In this document: positions 1 to 8,700 of the stretch, piece by piece | Layout: the number at the start of each line of letters is the position of its first letter | Position numbering within the stretch: position 1 is the first letter of the stretch | Assembly (NCBI GenBank): GCA_013214355.1 | Contig: JABSSL010000007.1 | Span: forward strand, 1-64,000 | Direction of reading: 5' to 3' | DNA length: 64,000 nucleotides | From: Saprospiraceae bacterium | Lineage (GTDB): Bacteria; Bacteroidota; Bacteroidia; Chitinophagales; Saprospiraceae | The notes under the pieces: model-generated | Seen by the model: only the letters and a program-made list of their open reading frames with translations | Told to the model about the DNA's origin: nothing | Database searches by the model: none | Program-made: the position numbers and the translations under genes

Positions 1-2
1 AC

Positions 3-83
3 GTTTTTGTTACAACGAAAGAGGCGCAGATGGCTTATGAGTCTCGCCAGACACAATTAGAAGGAGTTGATGATATGGACTAG
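3..83 (+). CDS. 3' end of an unidentified gene (partial)
   Basis: The window opens inside a reading frame that runs from base 3 to a TAG at 81-83 and gives 26 residues ending in QLEGVDDMD. The acidic, soluble-looking tail and the strong terminator at 121-155 support a real gene end. Too little is present to name a family. The neighbouring frame also closes early (TAG at 58-60), so the frame choice is an inference. Confidence 0.45.
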   Translation, partial: VFVTTKEAQMAYESRQTQLEGVDDMD

Positions 84-120
84 TCTCGCCTAGAACACAT
101 CGTCTCTTAGATAAAATGAG

Positions 121-155
121 AAAAGCCTTTGAAGAGCAATCTTCAAAGGCTTTTT
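121..155 (+). terminator. Intrinsic terminator after the leading partial gene
   Basis: A perfect 12-bp stem (AGCCTTTGAAGA at 124-135 with its complement at 140-151) closes a GCAA tetraloop. It is preceded by A's and followed by a T-run at 151-155. The A/T flanks would let it work in both directions, so it could also stop read-through from ribE on the minus strand. Confidence 0.85.
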
Positions 156-189
156 CAGTTTATGGTACTGAATATATTAATTGTTTGCT

Positions 190-365
190 GTCACACTACT
201 TAAGCAGTGTGACAATAGACTCTCCGGCTTTTTGGCTGCAGCTTTTGCCATTACACTTCGTTGCTCAAAGCCTTGGGTAGCTTAGGCTATCCGCGGTTTT
301 CGCGCCTCTTGTAACAACAAAATCTGCTAACCAAAATTGCCCGATTACCATTGTCACACTACTTA
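190..365. repeat. Segment flanked by 13-bp direct repeats, with terminal hairpin
   Basis: GTCACACTACTTA occurs at 190-202 and again at 353-365, where it overlaps the ribE stop codon. The first copy also forms a hairpin with AGTGTGAC at 206-213. The interior (about 150 bp) is GC-richer than its flanks and has no convincing gene. The sequence around 301-321 is also a near inverted copy of bases 5-27. It could be a small inserted element or the remains of one; no transposase is present. Confidence 0.45.
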
Positions 366-986
366 TGATTTTACGAGTAACGTTTTTTCAGCTCCCTTAC
401 CGTAAACGGCCATGTACCTGGCGATATATTTACCAATTACATCAAACTCTAGGTTTACTCGGTCGCCAGATTGTAAGTGCTTGAAGGTGGTATGTTCAAA
501 GGTATAAGGTATAATGGCCACGGAGAACTGAGCCCCCTTGGCTTGCACCACAGTAAGGCTTACACCATTGATACAGATAGAGCCTTTATCCACTAGCAAA
601 TGCTCGGGGGTAGGTTCGTATTCAAAGTGATAGTACCAGCTCCCATCTAGCTCCTCTACTTTTGTACATAGCCCGGTAGTATCTACATGCCCCTGCACCA
701 TATGTCCGTCTAGCCGGCTGCCCGCTACCATAGCTCGTTCTAAGTTCACTTCATCTCCTACCTTCAATTGTCCCAGATTTGATTTATCTAAAGTCTCCTG
801 AATAGCTGTCAAGGTATGTTGTTGCGGATTCAAAGCTACTACCGTTAAGCAAACTCCATTATGAGAAACACTCTGATCAATCTTTAATTCATCAGAGATA
901 GAGGAGGAGAAGGTAAAGTGTACATTGCTTCCTTCTTTCTCTATTTTTTCGACTTTCCCCAAAGCTTCAATAATACCAGTAAACAT
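363..986 (-). CDS. ribE: Riboflavin synthase, alpha subunit
   Basis: Catalyses the dismutation of two 6,7-dimethyl-8-ribityllumazine molecules to riboflavin, the last step of vitamin B2 synthesis, in the cytoplasm. At 207 residues it has the usual length, and it starts with the family hallmark MFTGIIE. Two lumazine-binding repeats are visible: SHNGVCLTV near residue 41 in the first half and ICINGVSLTV near 138 in the second, with QGHVD at the junction near 98. The ATG at 986 is the only sensible start. It stands alone here, with no other rib genes and no FMN riboswitch recognised upstream. Confidence 0.95.
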   Translation of the reverse strand: MFTGIIEALGKVEKIEKEGSNVHFTFSSSISDELKIDQSVSHNGVCLTVVALNPQQHTLTAIQETLDKSNLGQLKVGDEVNLERAMVAGSRLDGHMVQGHVDTTGLCTKVEELDGSWYYHFEYEPTPEHLLVDKGSICINGVSLTVVQAKGAQFSVAIIPYTFEHTTFKHLQSGDRVNLEFDVIGKYIARYMAVYGKGAEKTLLVKS

Positions 987-1099
987 ATTTTTATATCGTA
1001 TGATTTGTGAATGGTGGCTAGGTGTCCGGTTCTACTTTGTTTCTTTAAGAGGACCTGGAATAATTTGCCTAGCTTTTAAAGGATAGTTAACCTATAAAT

Positions 1100-1141
1100 G
1101 AATAAACCAGTGCAATCGTTCAAAGATACACTGGCTTATTC
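1100..1141. other. Intergenic inverted repeat between two minus-strand genes
   Basis: GAATAAACCAGTG at 1100-1112 pairs with CACTGGCTTATTC at 1129-1141 (12 of 13 positions) around a 16-nt loop. It lies downstream of the T9SS protein gene, which ends at 1203, and upstream of ribE. The likely role is termination of the former, although no clean T-run follows on the minus strand. Confidence 0.5.
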
Positions 1142-1202
1142 ACTATAATCACGGGTTTATTAAATCAGTTAAAGATCCATATCCCGCATCCATGATTTAT
1201 TA

Positions 1203-3995
1203 TCAATTTCCTCGCAGTAATTCTATGTATCCACTCAGAATGTCAGGAGATTCAGTAATACCTGATACCCGTCTTTCAAAGATAACACAAGTATAGTAGT
1301 AGGTACCGCTCGCCAGTTCATCTCCGGCCTCATTACTACCATCCCAATTTAGGTTAGGATCGGTCGTTTCGAACACCAGCTGTCCCCACCGGTTGAAAAC
1401 CTTAAATTGAACGCTTTCAATGAAACAGAATGGATAAGGAACGAAAACATCATTTCTACCATCATTGTTCGGTGTGAAAGCATTGGGTAGACTATAGGTT
1501 GGGCAATTATCTACACAGAAGGTATTACTAAATTCACTTGTATTACCTAGCGAATCATAGGCCACCATCTTGTAACAGCCGGCAATGCCTACAGGCGGTT
1601 TATGCTCGTAGGAGGAAGTGAAGGAATCATCGATACGAACAATTTGCTCGAAAGTACCGTCCTCGGTTGGTGCGTAGAATAGGTCATAGCCCGCTACATC
1701 TCCTCCCACCTCTGGGCAAAGTTCAGCAGGACTAATCCAACTTAATGTATTGAATAAGAGCTCCTCATCCGTACAGTCGATTTCCGTATCACATACGTTG
1801 GAGACAGTTAGTTCCGGTGGGCAGGGCGGGACGTCATCCATCGGAATGGAACAGACCTCCTGTGAATTATTTACAATGGGCGAAATCACGCCATCTACCC
1901 CATAAGAGCCAACGCTTACGATCTTATAGCAGTACTCAGTTCCATTAGAGAGCCCTGTATCCAAGAAGTTGGGTTCTGTGGTGGTACCAATGGTGTCAAA
2001 GGTTCCCATCGTATTTTCCCTCAAAACGAGATACTGGAAGTTATCCCATGGAACCAATTCTGTCCAACTAAGATTATTGGCATTATCCGTGGGGGAAATA
2101 CTGAGATAAACGGAGGAAGCACCATTCGTAGAGCCCAGCAAATCATCCTCATTGATGTAGAAGTTGATTTTGTAGCTGTAAGACTCATCAACAGTATTCA
2201 GACCTTGATCCACAAAACAGGTATCATTGGCCTGAGCAAAAAACTGACTGGTAAATTGCACCCCAATTGATTGGAAATCTGCATCATTCTCCGTCTGACC
2301 TGTAGCTCGAAGTACCTCGTAGACGTATGGGCCAGGATTCAGTAGTGTATCCAAATCGCCAACCTTGGGTTTGGACCAACAGACTTCCATAAGACCATCG
2401 GCTGTAGAAGTAGTCTGTACATCGACATTGGTAATCAATGGTACATCTCTATTCAATTGCACACAAACTTCCGCTGAAGGTAAACTCTGTGCGCCATTAA
2501 AGGTGTATAGTCCTCCGGGCGTAGTTTGAGCAAATTCTCCTAATACTCTGTAGCAGTAGGTTCTGCCTCGATCTACGGTGGCATCTAGGAAGTAGTACCT
2601 GCCGTCTACTACATCCTGGATCGGCACTGGGGTGAGTTTTGTATAACCTTTACCCTCTAGACCAGGATCACAAGTGTCCAAGGGGAAGTTATTACTCCCC
2701 TCTCGACGCCAAACGGTAAATCCACGGAAGTAATCGTCGGTGGCATCCTCACAATCATAAGGTAGTTCCCAGGTTACCTCTACTTCACCGTTTCCAGCTA
2801 CGGCACGAACATCTTCTGGAGGAGGCCCTACCACCTTTATGCGAACCGTCTTTAAGGTTGCCAAGCCGGTGGTGTCGCCGAAGAAGTTGTCTACCGCTCG
2901 AAAAACCACTGAATAGTATTGATCAAATATGTGATCACAGGTAGTCTGCCAAACAAAAGTTTTGGTGACCGGATCGTTCTGGAAGGTATTATTATCTGGC
3001 AAGAAGGTGGCTGGAGAGTTTGGGACTTCAAAAGGCCCACCCAATGCAGTTAATCGAACCCGCTGATCGGTTTCAAAGAGCGGAGCTGTCGCGACTACTT
3101 CAATCTCTACCAATTCACCTGCGACCACGCAGATCTCCTCTACGGAAGTAACAATCTCTGGTGGCTCATTTTCACACTCCTCAATGAGGATCTGCATATC
3201 TCTAATGATCGTATCTAGTGGAATACCATTCCGATATTCGACGATAATCATCGCGTAGTTGTACTCCCCAGCACGTTGCGGGGCATCCCAAACGATATCT
3301 CCCGTTACCTCATCAATGGTGAAGTTATTATTCACCCCTCCACTGATGTCTTCTGGAAAATCATAGTTAGGAACAGGTAAACGTACATCTTGCTGAGGAA
3401 TGAAGGTGTGGTAGGATAAACTATCACCATCCACATCAAAAGCATTCGGATTATGGGTAAATACCTTGCCTACACAGCCAATATCGATCGGAGGTTGTAG
3501 CAAAACAGGTGTGTTATTACAGCCTTGGAACTGTGGATTTGGGAAAGTATATCTCGTTTCTATATGGAATTTTACTTGATCGGAATTTGGGAAATTCACA
3601 TTGAGAATACCTGCATTCCGGTTCGGGTCAGTCATGGAGAGGACGTAGGAACCCCGGGATAGATAGGTGTGAAAAGCCTGGTAAATATTGAATTTTGTGT
3701 CATTCTCAAGAATGATTCCTTGAGGGGGATTTCCGGGACCGTTTGCACGTGCCACCCGCTCACACTGTCCATCTCCCCAGCATAAGGTAAGCGTGTCGCG
3801 ATCCGCGGGCCGACTACTTGCCTTAGTATAGGTGACGATGGTAGCCCTAATGGTCAAACTTTCTGTACAATCCCCGATCTGTTCTACGGTGATTTCACCG
3901 GCCCTGTTGTGCGTAGCCCAAGATGGAGCTATCGCAATAAACAGACACAGAACGGTAGATAGTGTAAGGCGTAGTATATTCTCTTTTGGCATCAT
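1203..3995 (-). CDS. Secreted type B T9SS protein with fibronectin-like repeats (paralogue 1)
   Basis: A 930-residue exported protein of unknown activity. The start is placed at the ATG of MMPKENILR (3995), which gives a clean signal peptide ending near SWA; an upstream in-frame start only adds a basic extension. The body is beta-rich, with cysteine-containing segments and several fibronectin type III-like modules (blocks such as GTEYCYKIVSVGSYG). The C-terminus carries LPNAFTPNNDGRNDVF and ends in SGYIELLRGN, the signature of gliding-motility-associated (CHU_C, type B) sorting domains. It would be exported by Sec, then moved through the type IX system to the cell surface. A paralogue of identical length lies directly upstream. 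Confidence 0.85.
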   Translation of the reverse strand: MMPKENILRLTLSTVLCLFIAIAPSWATHNRAGEITVEQIGDCTESLTIRATIVTYTKASSRPADRDTLTLCWGDGQCERVARANGPGNPPQGIILENDTKFNIYQAFHTYLSRGSYVLSMTDPNRNAGILNVNFPNSDQVKFHIETRYTFPNPQFQGCNNTPVLLQPPIDIGCVGKVFTHNPNAFDVDGDSLSYHTFIPQQDVRLPVPNYDFPEDISGGVNNNFTIDEVTGDIVWDAPQRAGEYNYAMIIVEYRNGIPLDTIIRDMQILIEECENEPPEIVTSVEEICVVAGELVEIEVVATAPLFETDQRVRLTALGGPFEVPNSPATFLPDNNTFQNDPVTKTFVWQTTCDHIFDQYYSVVFRAVDNFFGDTTGLATLKTVRIKVVGPPPEDVRAVAGNGEVEVTWELPYDCEDATDDYFRGFTVWRREGSNNFPLDTCDPGLEGKGYTKLTPVPIQDVVDGRYYFLDATVDRGRTYCYRVLGEFAQTTPGGLYTFNGAQSLPSAEVCVQLNRDVPLITNVDVQTTSTADGLMEVCWSKPKVGDLDTLLNPGPYVYEVLRATGQTENDADFQSIGVQFTSQFFAQANDTCFVDQGLNTVDESYSYKINFYINEDDLLGSTNGASSVYLSISPTDNANNLSWTELVPWDNFQYLVLRENTMGTFDTIGTTTEPNFLDTGLSNGTEYCYKIVSVGSYGVDGVISPIVNNSQEVCSIPMDDVPPCPPELTVSNVCDTEIDCTDEELLFNTLSWISPAELCPEVGGDVAGYDLFYAPTEDGTFEQIVRIDDSFTSSYEHKPPVGIAGCYKMVAYDSLGNTSEFSNTFCVDNCPTYSLPNAFTPNNDGRNDVFVPYPFCFIESVQFKVFNRWGQLVFETTDPNLNWDGSNEAGDELASGTYYYTCVIFERRVSGITESPDILSGYIELLRGN

Positions 3996-4242
3996 TCCCT
4001 TGTCTTTTGTCGAGCTGAGCTTTAATGCATGTTTGGAGGAGAAGCTTTGCAAGGTGATAAGCAATGGGAACTCAGCCGTAAAAAGGGCATCACTCCTGCT
4101 GGCTTTAGCCTGTGCTCAGCTATCCGACAAATTAGTTAAACTTACGGAAAAACGCTAACGTTTCTCATGGCATGTCCTTTTTCAGAACGCAGAATCGCTT
4201 GAAATTGTTTCTAGCAGACACTAATATCAGTTGTCGTCCAAA

Positions 4243-7035
4243 CTACTCAGCTCGAAGGAGTTCAATGAACCCGCTCAGCAGAATTGGAGGCTGTTCTGTA
4301 CCAGAAAAACGATTTTCAAAGACAGAACAGGTATAGTAATAGGTGCCACTGGCTAGTGCTTGTCCATTCAAGTTTGTTCCATCCCAGTTGATACTCGGAT
4401 CAGCGGTCTCAAATACCAGCTGTCCCCAACGGTTGAAAACTTTGAATTGAATACGACTAATGAAGCAATAGGGATAGGGTTTATATATATCGTTCTGGCC
4501 ATCACCATTTGGGGTGAAGGCGTTTGGAAGATCATAAAATGGACAATTATCTACACAAATCGTATTACTGAATTCACTCTCATTTCCCAGGGTATCCCGA
4601 GCTAAGATTTTGTAGCAGCCTGCCAAACCTGTGGCGGGCTGATGCTCGAACTTGTCCGCGTTGGGATCATCAATCGAGGCAATTCGTTCGAAAGTAGCCT
4701 CAGGTTCGGGAGCATAATAGATATCAAAACCAGCCAGGTCTCCACTTTCTGAGGGGCAGACGCTAAAGGGAGATTCCCAGGTTAGGGTATTGAAAAGCTC
4801 TTCCTCGTTCTTACAGTCAAAGCCACTGTCGCAAACATTAGAAACCGCTAAAGTAGGCGGACAGGTTGGGACATCATCAAAGGGACTAGGACAAACCTCT
4901 TGAGAGAAATTGATCAGGGGTTCGGCAATATTATCGATTCCGTAACTCCCCTTTCCTTCAACCTTGTAGCAGTATACTAATCCATTTGTCAATCCCTCAT
5001 CGCGATAGCTGGATGAGATCGTGGTGGCGATGGAGTCAAAACTACCGCTTGCATTCTGACGATATATCGTATACTCATAATTATCCCAGGGCACCAGGGC
5101 TGTCCAACTCAGTTGACTAGCTTCGTTCGTCGGGGCCACTGAGAGATAGATACTCGAAGCGGGTGGTGTTGGACCCAAAAGCTGATTACCTGCTACATAG
5201 AAGTTTATCTTATAGCTGTAGGGGTTGTCGATGGTGTTTAGATTACTGTCGGTGAAGCAGGTGTCATTCGCATTGGCGAAGAATGGACTAGTGAATGTTA
5301 CGCCTGTAGTTTGGAAGTCAGCATCACTTTCTGTTTGGCCCGTTGCGCGGAGCACTTCATAAGTGTAGGGTCCCGGATTATTGATGGTATCCAGGTCTTC
5401 CAGTTGGGGCTTAGCCCAACAAACCTCGATATCCCCAGCAGTACCAGAAGTGCTTAGTACATCAACCTTAGTCAATAAGGGTACATCCTGATCCGATTGT
5501 ACACAGACTTCTGCGGAAGGTAGGCTTTCCACAGGATTGAAGGAATAGAGTCCCCCAGGGGTAGTCTGAGCAAAGCGAGCCAATATCCGATAACAATAGG
5601 TCCTGCCTGCCTCAATATCCTCATCCAAATAACTGTAGCGGGCATCTGTCACCGTTTGAATAGGGAGTTGGGTAAGACGAGTATAGCCACGCCCATCCAA
5701 ACCTGGTTCACATACATCCAATTCAAAATTATTGCTACCCTCACGCCGCCATACCGTGAACCCTTGAAAGAAATTGTCCGCAGCTTGGTCACAAGCATAA
5801 GGTAATTCCCAGGTGATTAAATTGGTGCCCATGTCGGCCTCCAATTGCACGCCTTCAGGAGGTGGACCAACCACTTTTATCCGTACGGTCTTCAGCGTAG
5901 CTAGACCCGTTCCATCCGGGAAAAAGTCATCTACAGCCCGGAATACGACAGTATAGAATTGATCAGAAACATGTTCACAGCTGGTTTGCCAGCGGAACAG
6001 TTTAGTTACCGGGTCGTCTTCAAAAGCATCGGATTCTGGAACAAAGGTAGCCGGAGAAATCGGTTCGGTAAAGGGTTTACCTGTGGCCGTTAATTTCACT
6101 CTCTGATCTGTTTCAAATACCGGCGCGCCTGCATTAACTTCTATCTCAACAAAGTCCCCCGCAATGACACAAATCTCCTCAACCGAAGTTCGAAGATCCG
6201 GTGGTTCATTATCACATTCCCTTACAAGGATCTGCATATCACGGAATACCGTGTCTAGTACGATGCCATTTCGATAGGACACAATAATAATAGCCAAGTT
6301 GTACTCTCCTGCCTTTTGCGGGGCGTCCCAAACAATGCTTCCAGTTTGATTATCAATCGTTAAGCGATTGTCAGGACCAGCATTGATTTCATCTGGAAAA
6401 CTATAGTTAGGTACGTCTATTCTTACATCCTGTTGTGGAATAGCAAAGTGATAGGACAAGCTATCATCATTACTATCAGAAGCAGCTGGATTATGCGTGA
6501 AGACTTTTCCCACACAGCCTATATCTACAGGGTCCTGCAATAAGACTGGGGTATCATTACAACCCTGAAATTGTGGATTGGGAAAGGTGTAGCGGGTTTC
6601 GATGTGGAAGCTTATCTGTTCAGAATTGGGAGGATTCACATTGAGAATACCGCCGTTCCGATTTTGATCCGTCATGGAGATCACATAGGATCCTCTTGAA
6701 ATATAGGTATGCGTAGTTCTGTAAATGTTTCTCTTGATATCGTTCTCCAGCAAGGTACCCTGCGGTGGGACACCTGGTCCATTGACACGACCCACCCTCT
6801 CACACTGTCCATCTCCCCAACAAACGGTCACGGAGTCTCGGTCAACATTCACGCGGCTAGCTTTGGTATAAGTAACGACACTAGCCTCGATCGTCAGACT
6901 TTCTGTACAATCACCAACTTGTCTGATGGATATTTCTCCCGCCCGATAGTGCGTGGCCTGGAGGTAATTTGGAATAGACAGTAGCACCCATGCAAAAAGA
7001 ATGCATAGAAAGTTTGGATGAAGGGCGTTTCGCAT
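4243..7035 (-). CDS. Secreted type B T9SS protein with fibronectin-like repeats (paralogue 2)
   Basis: Also 930 residues, and collinear with its downstream neighbour from the signal peptide (MRNALHPNFLCILFAW) through ATHYRAGEISIRQVGDC to the C-terminal LPNAFTPNGDGQND motif and final SGFIELLRAE. The same cysteine-flanked and fibronectin-like modules recur in the same order. The family resembles large surface proteins of gliding Bacteroidota; adhesion or matrix functions are plausible but not shown. The two genes are 247 bp apart on the same strand and clearly arose by tandem duplication. No enzyme motif was seen. Confidence 0.85.
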   Translation of the reverse strand: MRNALHPNFLCILFAWVLLSIPNYLQATHYRAGEISIRQVGDCTESLTIEASVVTYTKASRVNVDRDSVTVCWGDGQCERVGRVNGPGVPPQGTLLENDIKRNIYRTTHTYISRGSYVISMTDQNRNGGILNVNPPNSEQISFHIETRYTFPNPQFQGCNDTPVLLQDPVDIGCVGKVFTHNPAASDSNDDSLSYHFAIPQQDVRIDVPNYSFPDEINAGPDNRLTIDNQTGSIVWDAPQKAGEYNLAIIIVSYRNGIVLDTVFRDMQILVRECDNEPPDLRTSVEEICVIAGDFVEIEVNAGAPVFETDQRVKLTATGKPFTEPISPATFVPESDAFEDDPVTKLFRWQTSCEHVSDQFYTVVFRAVDDFFPDGTGLATLKTVRIKVVGPPPEGVQLEADMGTNLITWELPYACDQAADNFFQGFTVWRREGSNNFELDVCEPGLDGRGYTRLTQLPIQTVTDARYSYLDEDIEAGRTYCYRILARFAQTTPGGLYSFNPVESLPSAEVCVQSDQDVPLLTKVDVLSTSGTAGDIEVCWAKPQLEDLDTINNPGPYTYEVLRATGQTESDADFQTTGVTFTSPFFANANDTCFTDSNLNTIDNPYSYKINFYVAGNQLLGPTPPASSIYLSVAPTNEASQLSWTALVPWDNYEYTIYRQNASGSFDSIATTISSSYRDEGLTNGLVYCYKVEGKGSYGIDNIAEPLINFSQEVCPSPFDDVPTCPPTLAVSNVCDSGFDCKNEEELFNTLTWESPFSVCPSESGDLAGFDIYYAPEPEATFERIASIDDPNADKFEHQPATGLAGCYKILARDTLGNESEFSNTICVDNCPFYDLPNAFTPNGDGQNDIYKPYPYCFISRIQFKVFNRWGQLVFETADPSINWDGTNLNGQALASGTYYYTCSVFENRFSGTEQPPILLSGFIELLRAE

Positions 7036-7105
7036 TATTTCAGATTGAACTATACCTAAGTTATCTATTCTTACAAAATAATGCCAGGCGAGGTTCTTGA
7101 CTATT

Positions 7106-8017
7106 CTATGATATGTTTTTAGCTGACAAAGTTTCTGCTCGCAGCTGGATTAGGCATTCGCGAAGGCCGGTGCTCCAATGTGGGATGCCTATGCTAAAAT
7201 GATGTTTAATCTTTTCTTTATTCAAGACGCTGAAAGGTGGCCGTTTAGCGGGAGTAGGGTAGTCCTTGGATTCAATGGGATATACTTCGCAAGTAATTCC
7301 CTCCAACTGAAATATACTAACGGCAAAGTCATACCAGCTACATACTCCTTCATTACTGTAGTGAAAAATTCCGTTGATATCTTCGGCCTTGATCTGGCCT
7401 TGATGAATACGATCAAGAATTTGTAGCAATGTTCGGGCGAGATGCCGGGCGTATGTGGGGGTTCCGATCTGGTCGAAGACAATATTTAAGCATTCCCTTT
7501 CGCGGCCTAGACGCAACATCGTTTTGACAAAGTTATGGCCAAAGGAAGAGTAAACCCAGGAAGTACGGATGATCATAACTGGATTATGGGCTGCCAGCGC
7601 CACACCTTCTCCGGCCAATTTTGTTCGTGCATAGACGCTTTGGGGAGAAGTAGGTGCATCCTCTTTTATGGGCCTTGGCGAGTTGCCGTGGTAAACATAA
7701 TCGGTGGAAAGGTGGATGAATGGGATCTGCTTGCTTTGACAAGCTTTGGCTAGATGCCGAGGCCCTTCTATGTTGATTTGGCTAGCTTTATCAGTCTCGC
7801 TTTCCGCCTTGTCAACAGCCGTGTAAGCCGCACAATTGATACAGAAGTCGATTGCATTCTGGGCAAACCAATCTCGGACTGCCGGTTCATTGGTGATATC
7901 CAATTGACTCCGATCCAAGCCTATTAGTTGAAATTGCGGGAATTCGGCTGCTAGGTATAATAGTTCCTGCCCCACTTGCCCAGCCGCACCAGTAATAAGG
8001 ATTTGAGGCTTTCGCAT
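7106..8017 (-). CDS. rfbD: dTDP-4-dehydrorhamnose reductase
   Basis: NADPH-dependent last step of dTDP-L-rhamnose synthesis, feeding O-antigen or other surface polysaccharide. 303 residues. The Rossmann start ILITGAAGQVGQELL lies near residues 6-20. The catalytic Tyr-x-x-x-Lys is seen in VYARTKLAGE near 130, and STDYVYHG near 105 is typical of the family. It follows rfbC by 24 bp in the same direction, so the two are probably co-transcribed. rfbA and rfbB are not in this window. Confidence 0.93.
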   Translation of the reverse strand: MRKPQILITGAAGQVGQELLYLAAEFPQFQLIGLDRSQLDITNEPAVRDWFAQNAIDFCINCAAYTAVDKAESETDKASQINIEGPRHLAKACQSKQIPFIHLSTDYVYHGNSPRPIKEDAPTSPQSVYARTKLAGEGVALAAHNPVMIIRTSWVYSSFGHNFVKTMLRLGRERECLNIVFDQIGTPTYARHLARTLLQILDRIHQGQIKAEDINGIFHYSNEGVCSWYDFAVSIFQLEGITCEVYPIESKDYPTPAKRPPFSVLNKEKIKHHFSIGIPHWSTGLRECLIQLRAETLSAKNIS

Positions 8018-8041
8018 AGTAAAATTGGTATTAGGGAGTAA

Positions 8042-8608
8042 TTAACTAACTGATTCTGGACTTAAGAACTTACGGTGCTGATTGAAGAGGGGCTGTTTTT
8101 GATCTTTTTCTGAGATTAATAGATCGGTTTGCGGTGCTTTCCAGTCGATATTTAGCTGTGGATCATTGTATATAATTCCTCCCTCGTGTTCGGGAGAATA
8201 GAAGTTATCACATTTGTAGCAAAAGATCACGGTCTCACTGAGGCAAACATAGCCGTGGGCAAAACCCCGAGGGACAAAGAGTTGCTTTTTATTTTCTGCA
8301 CTTAGGATAATGCTGAAGGATTGTCCATAAGTGGGGGAATCTTCTCTAATATCTACTACTACATCTAGTACTTTCCCTTCCACTACTCGGACTAGCTTGG
8401 CCATGGCAAATGGGGGCACTTGATAATGTAAACCGCGCAACACTCCGTACGATGATTTGGCCTCATTATCCTGGACAAAGGTGACGTCTATACCTGCTTC
8501 CTGAAAGGTGTTTTGATTGAAACTTTCAAAGAAATATCCTCGATCGTCTCCCCACACTTTAGGGTCAAAAATAGTTAGACCGGGCAAGTCAGTTGCTGTA
8601 AATGGCAT
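8042..8608 (-). CDS. rfbC: dTDP-4-dehydrorhamnose 3,5-epimerase
   Basis: Epimerises dTDP-4-keto-6-deoxyglucose at C3 and C5, the step before RfbD. The open frame extends to 8680, but homology begins at the ATG at 8608 (MPFTATDLPGLTIFDP), giving 188 residues, the usual family length. Cupin-fold motifs are clear: DDRGYFFESFN, LRGLHYQ (catalytic His), the VVVDIREDSPTYGQ segment, and FVPRGFAHGYVCLSE. It lies 92 bp downstream of der and 24 bp upstream of rfbD on the same strand. Confidence 0.93.
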   Translation of the reverse strand: MPFTATDLPGLTIFDPKVWGDDRGYFFESFNQNTFQEAGIDVTFVQDNEAKSSYGVLRGLHYQVPPFAMAKLVRVVEGKVLDVVVDIREDSPTYGQSFSIILSAENKKQLFVPRGFAHGYVCLSETVIFCYKCDNFYSPEHEGGIIYNDPQLNIDWKAPQTDLLISEKDQKQPLFNQHRKFLSPESVS

Positions 8609-8700
8609 TGTGTACTTTTTTCCGAGAAGTTCATCCTCGGTTCGGTGAATTAATGTGTTCGTCCATGGATCAAAAACCATTCACAGCTAATCCCGGGATC

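Noticed and set aside
3832-4158. 108-codon plus-strand frame over the start of the first T9SS gene
   Set aside because: Antisense shadow of a clear signal-peptide-bearing gene, without its own motif.
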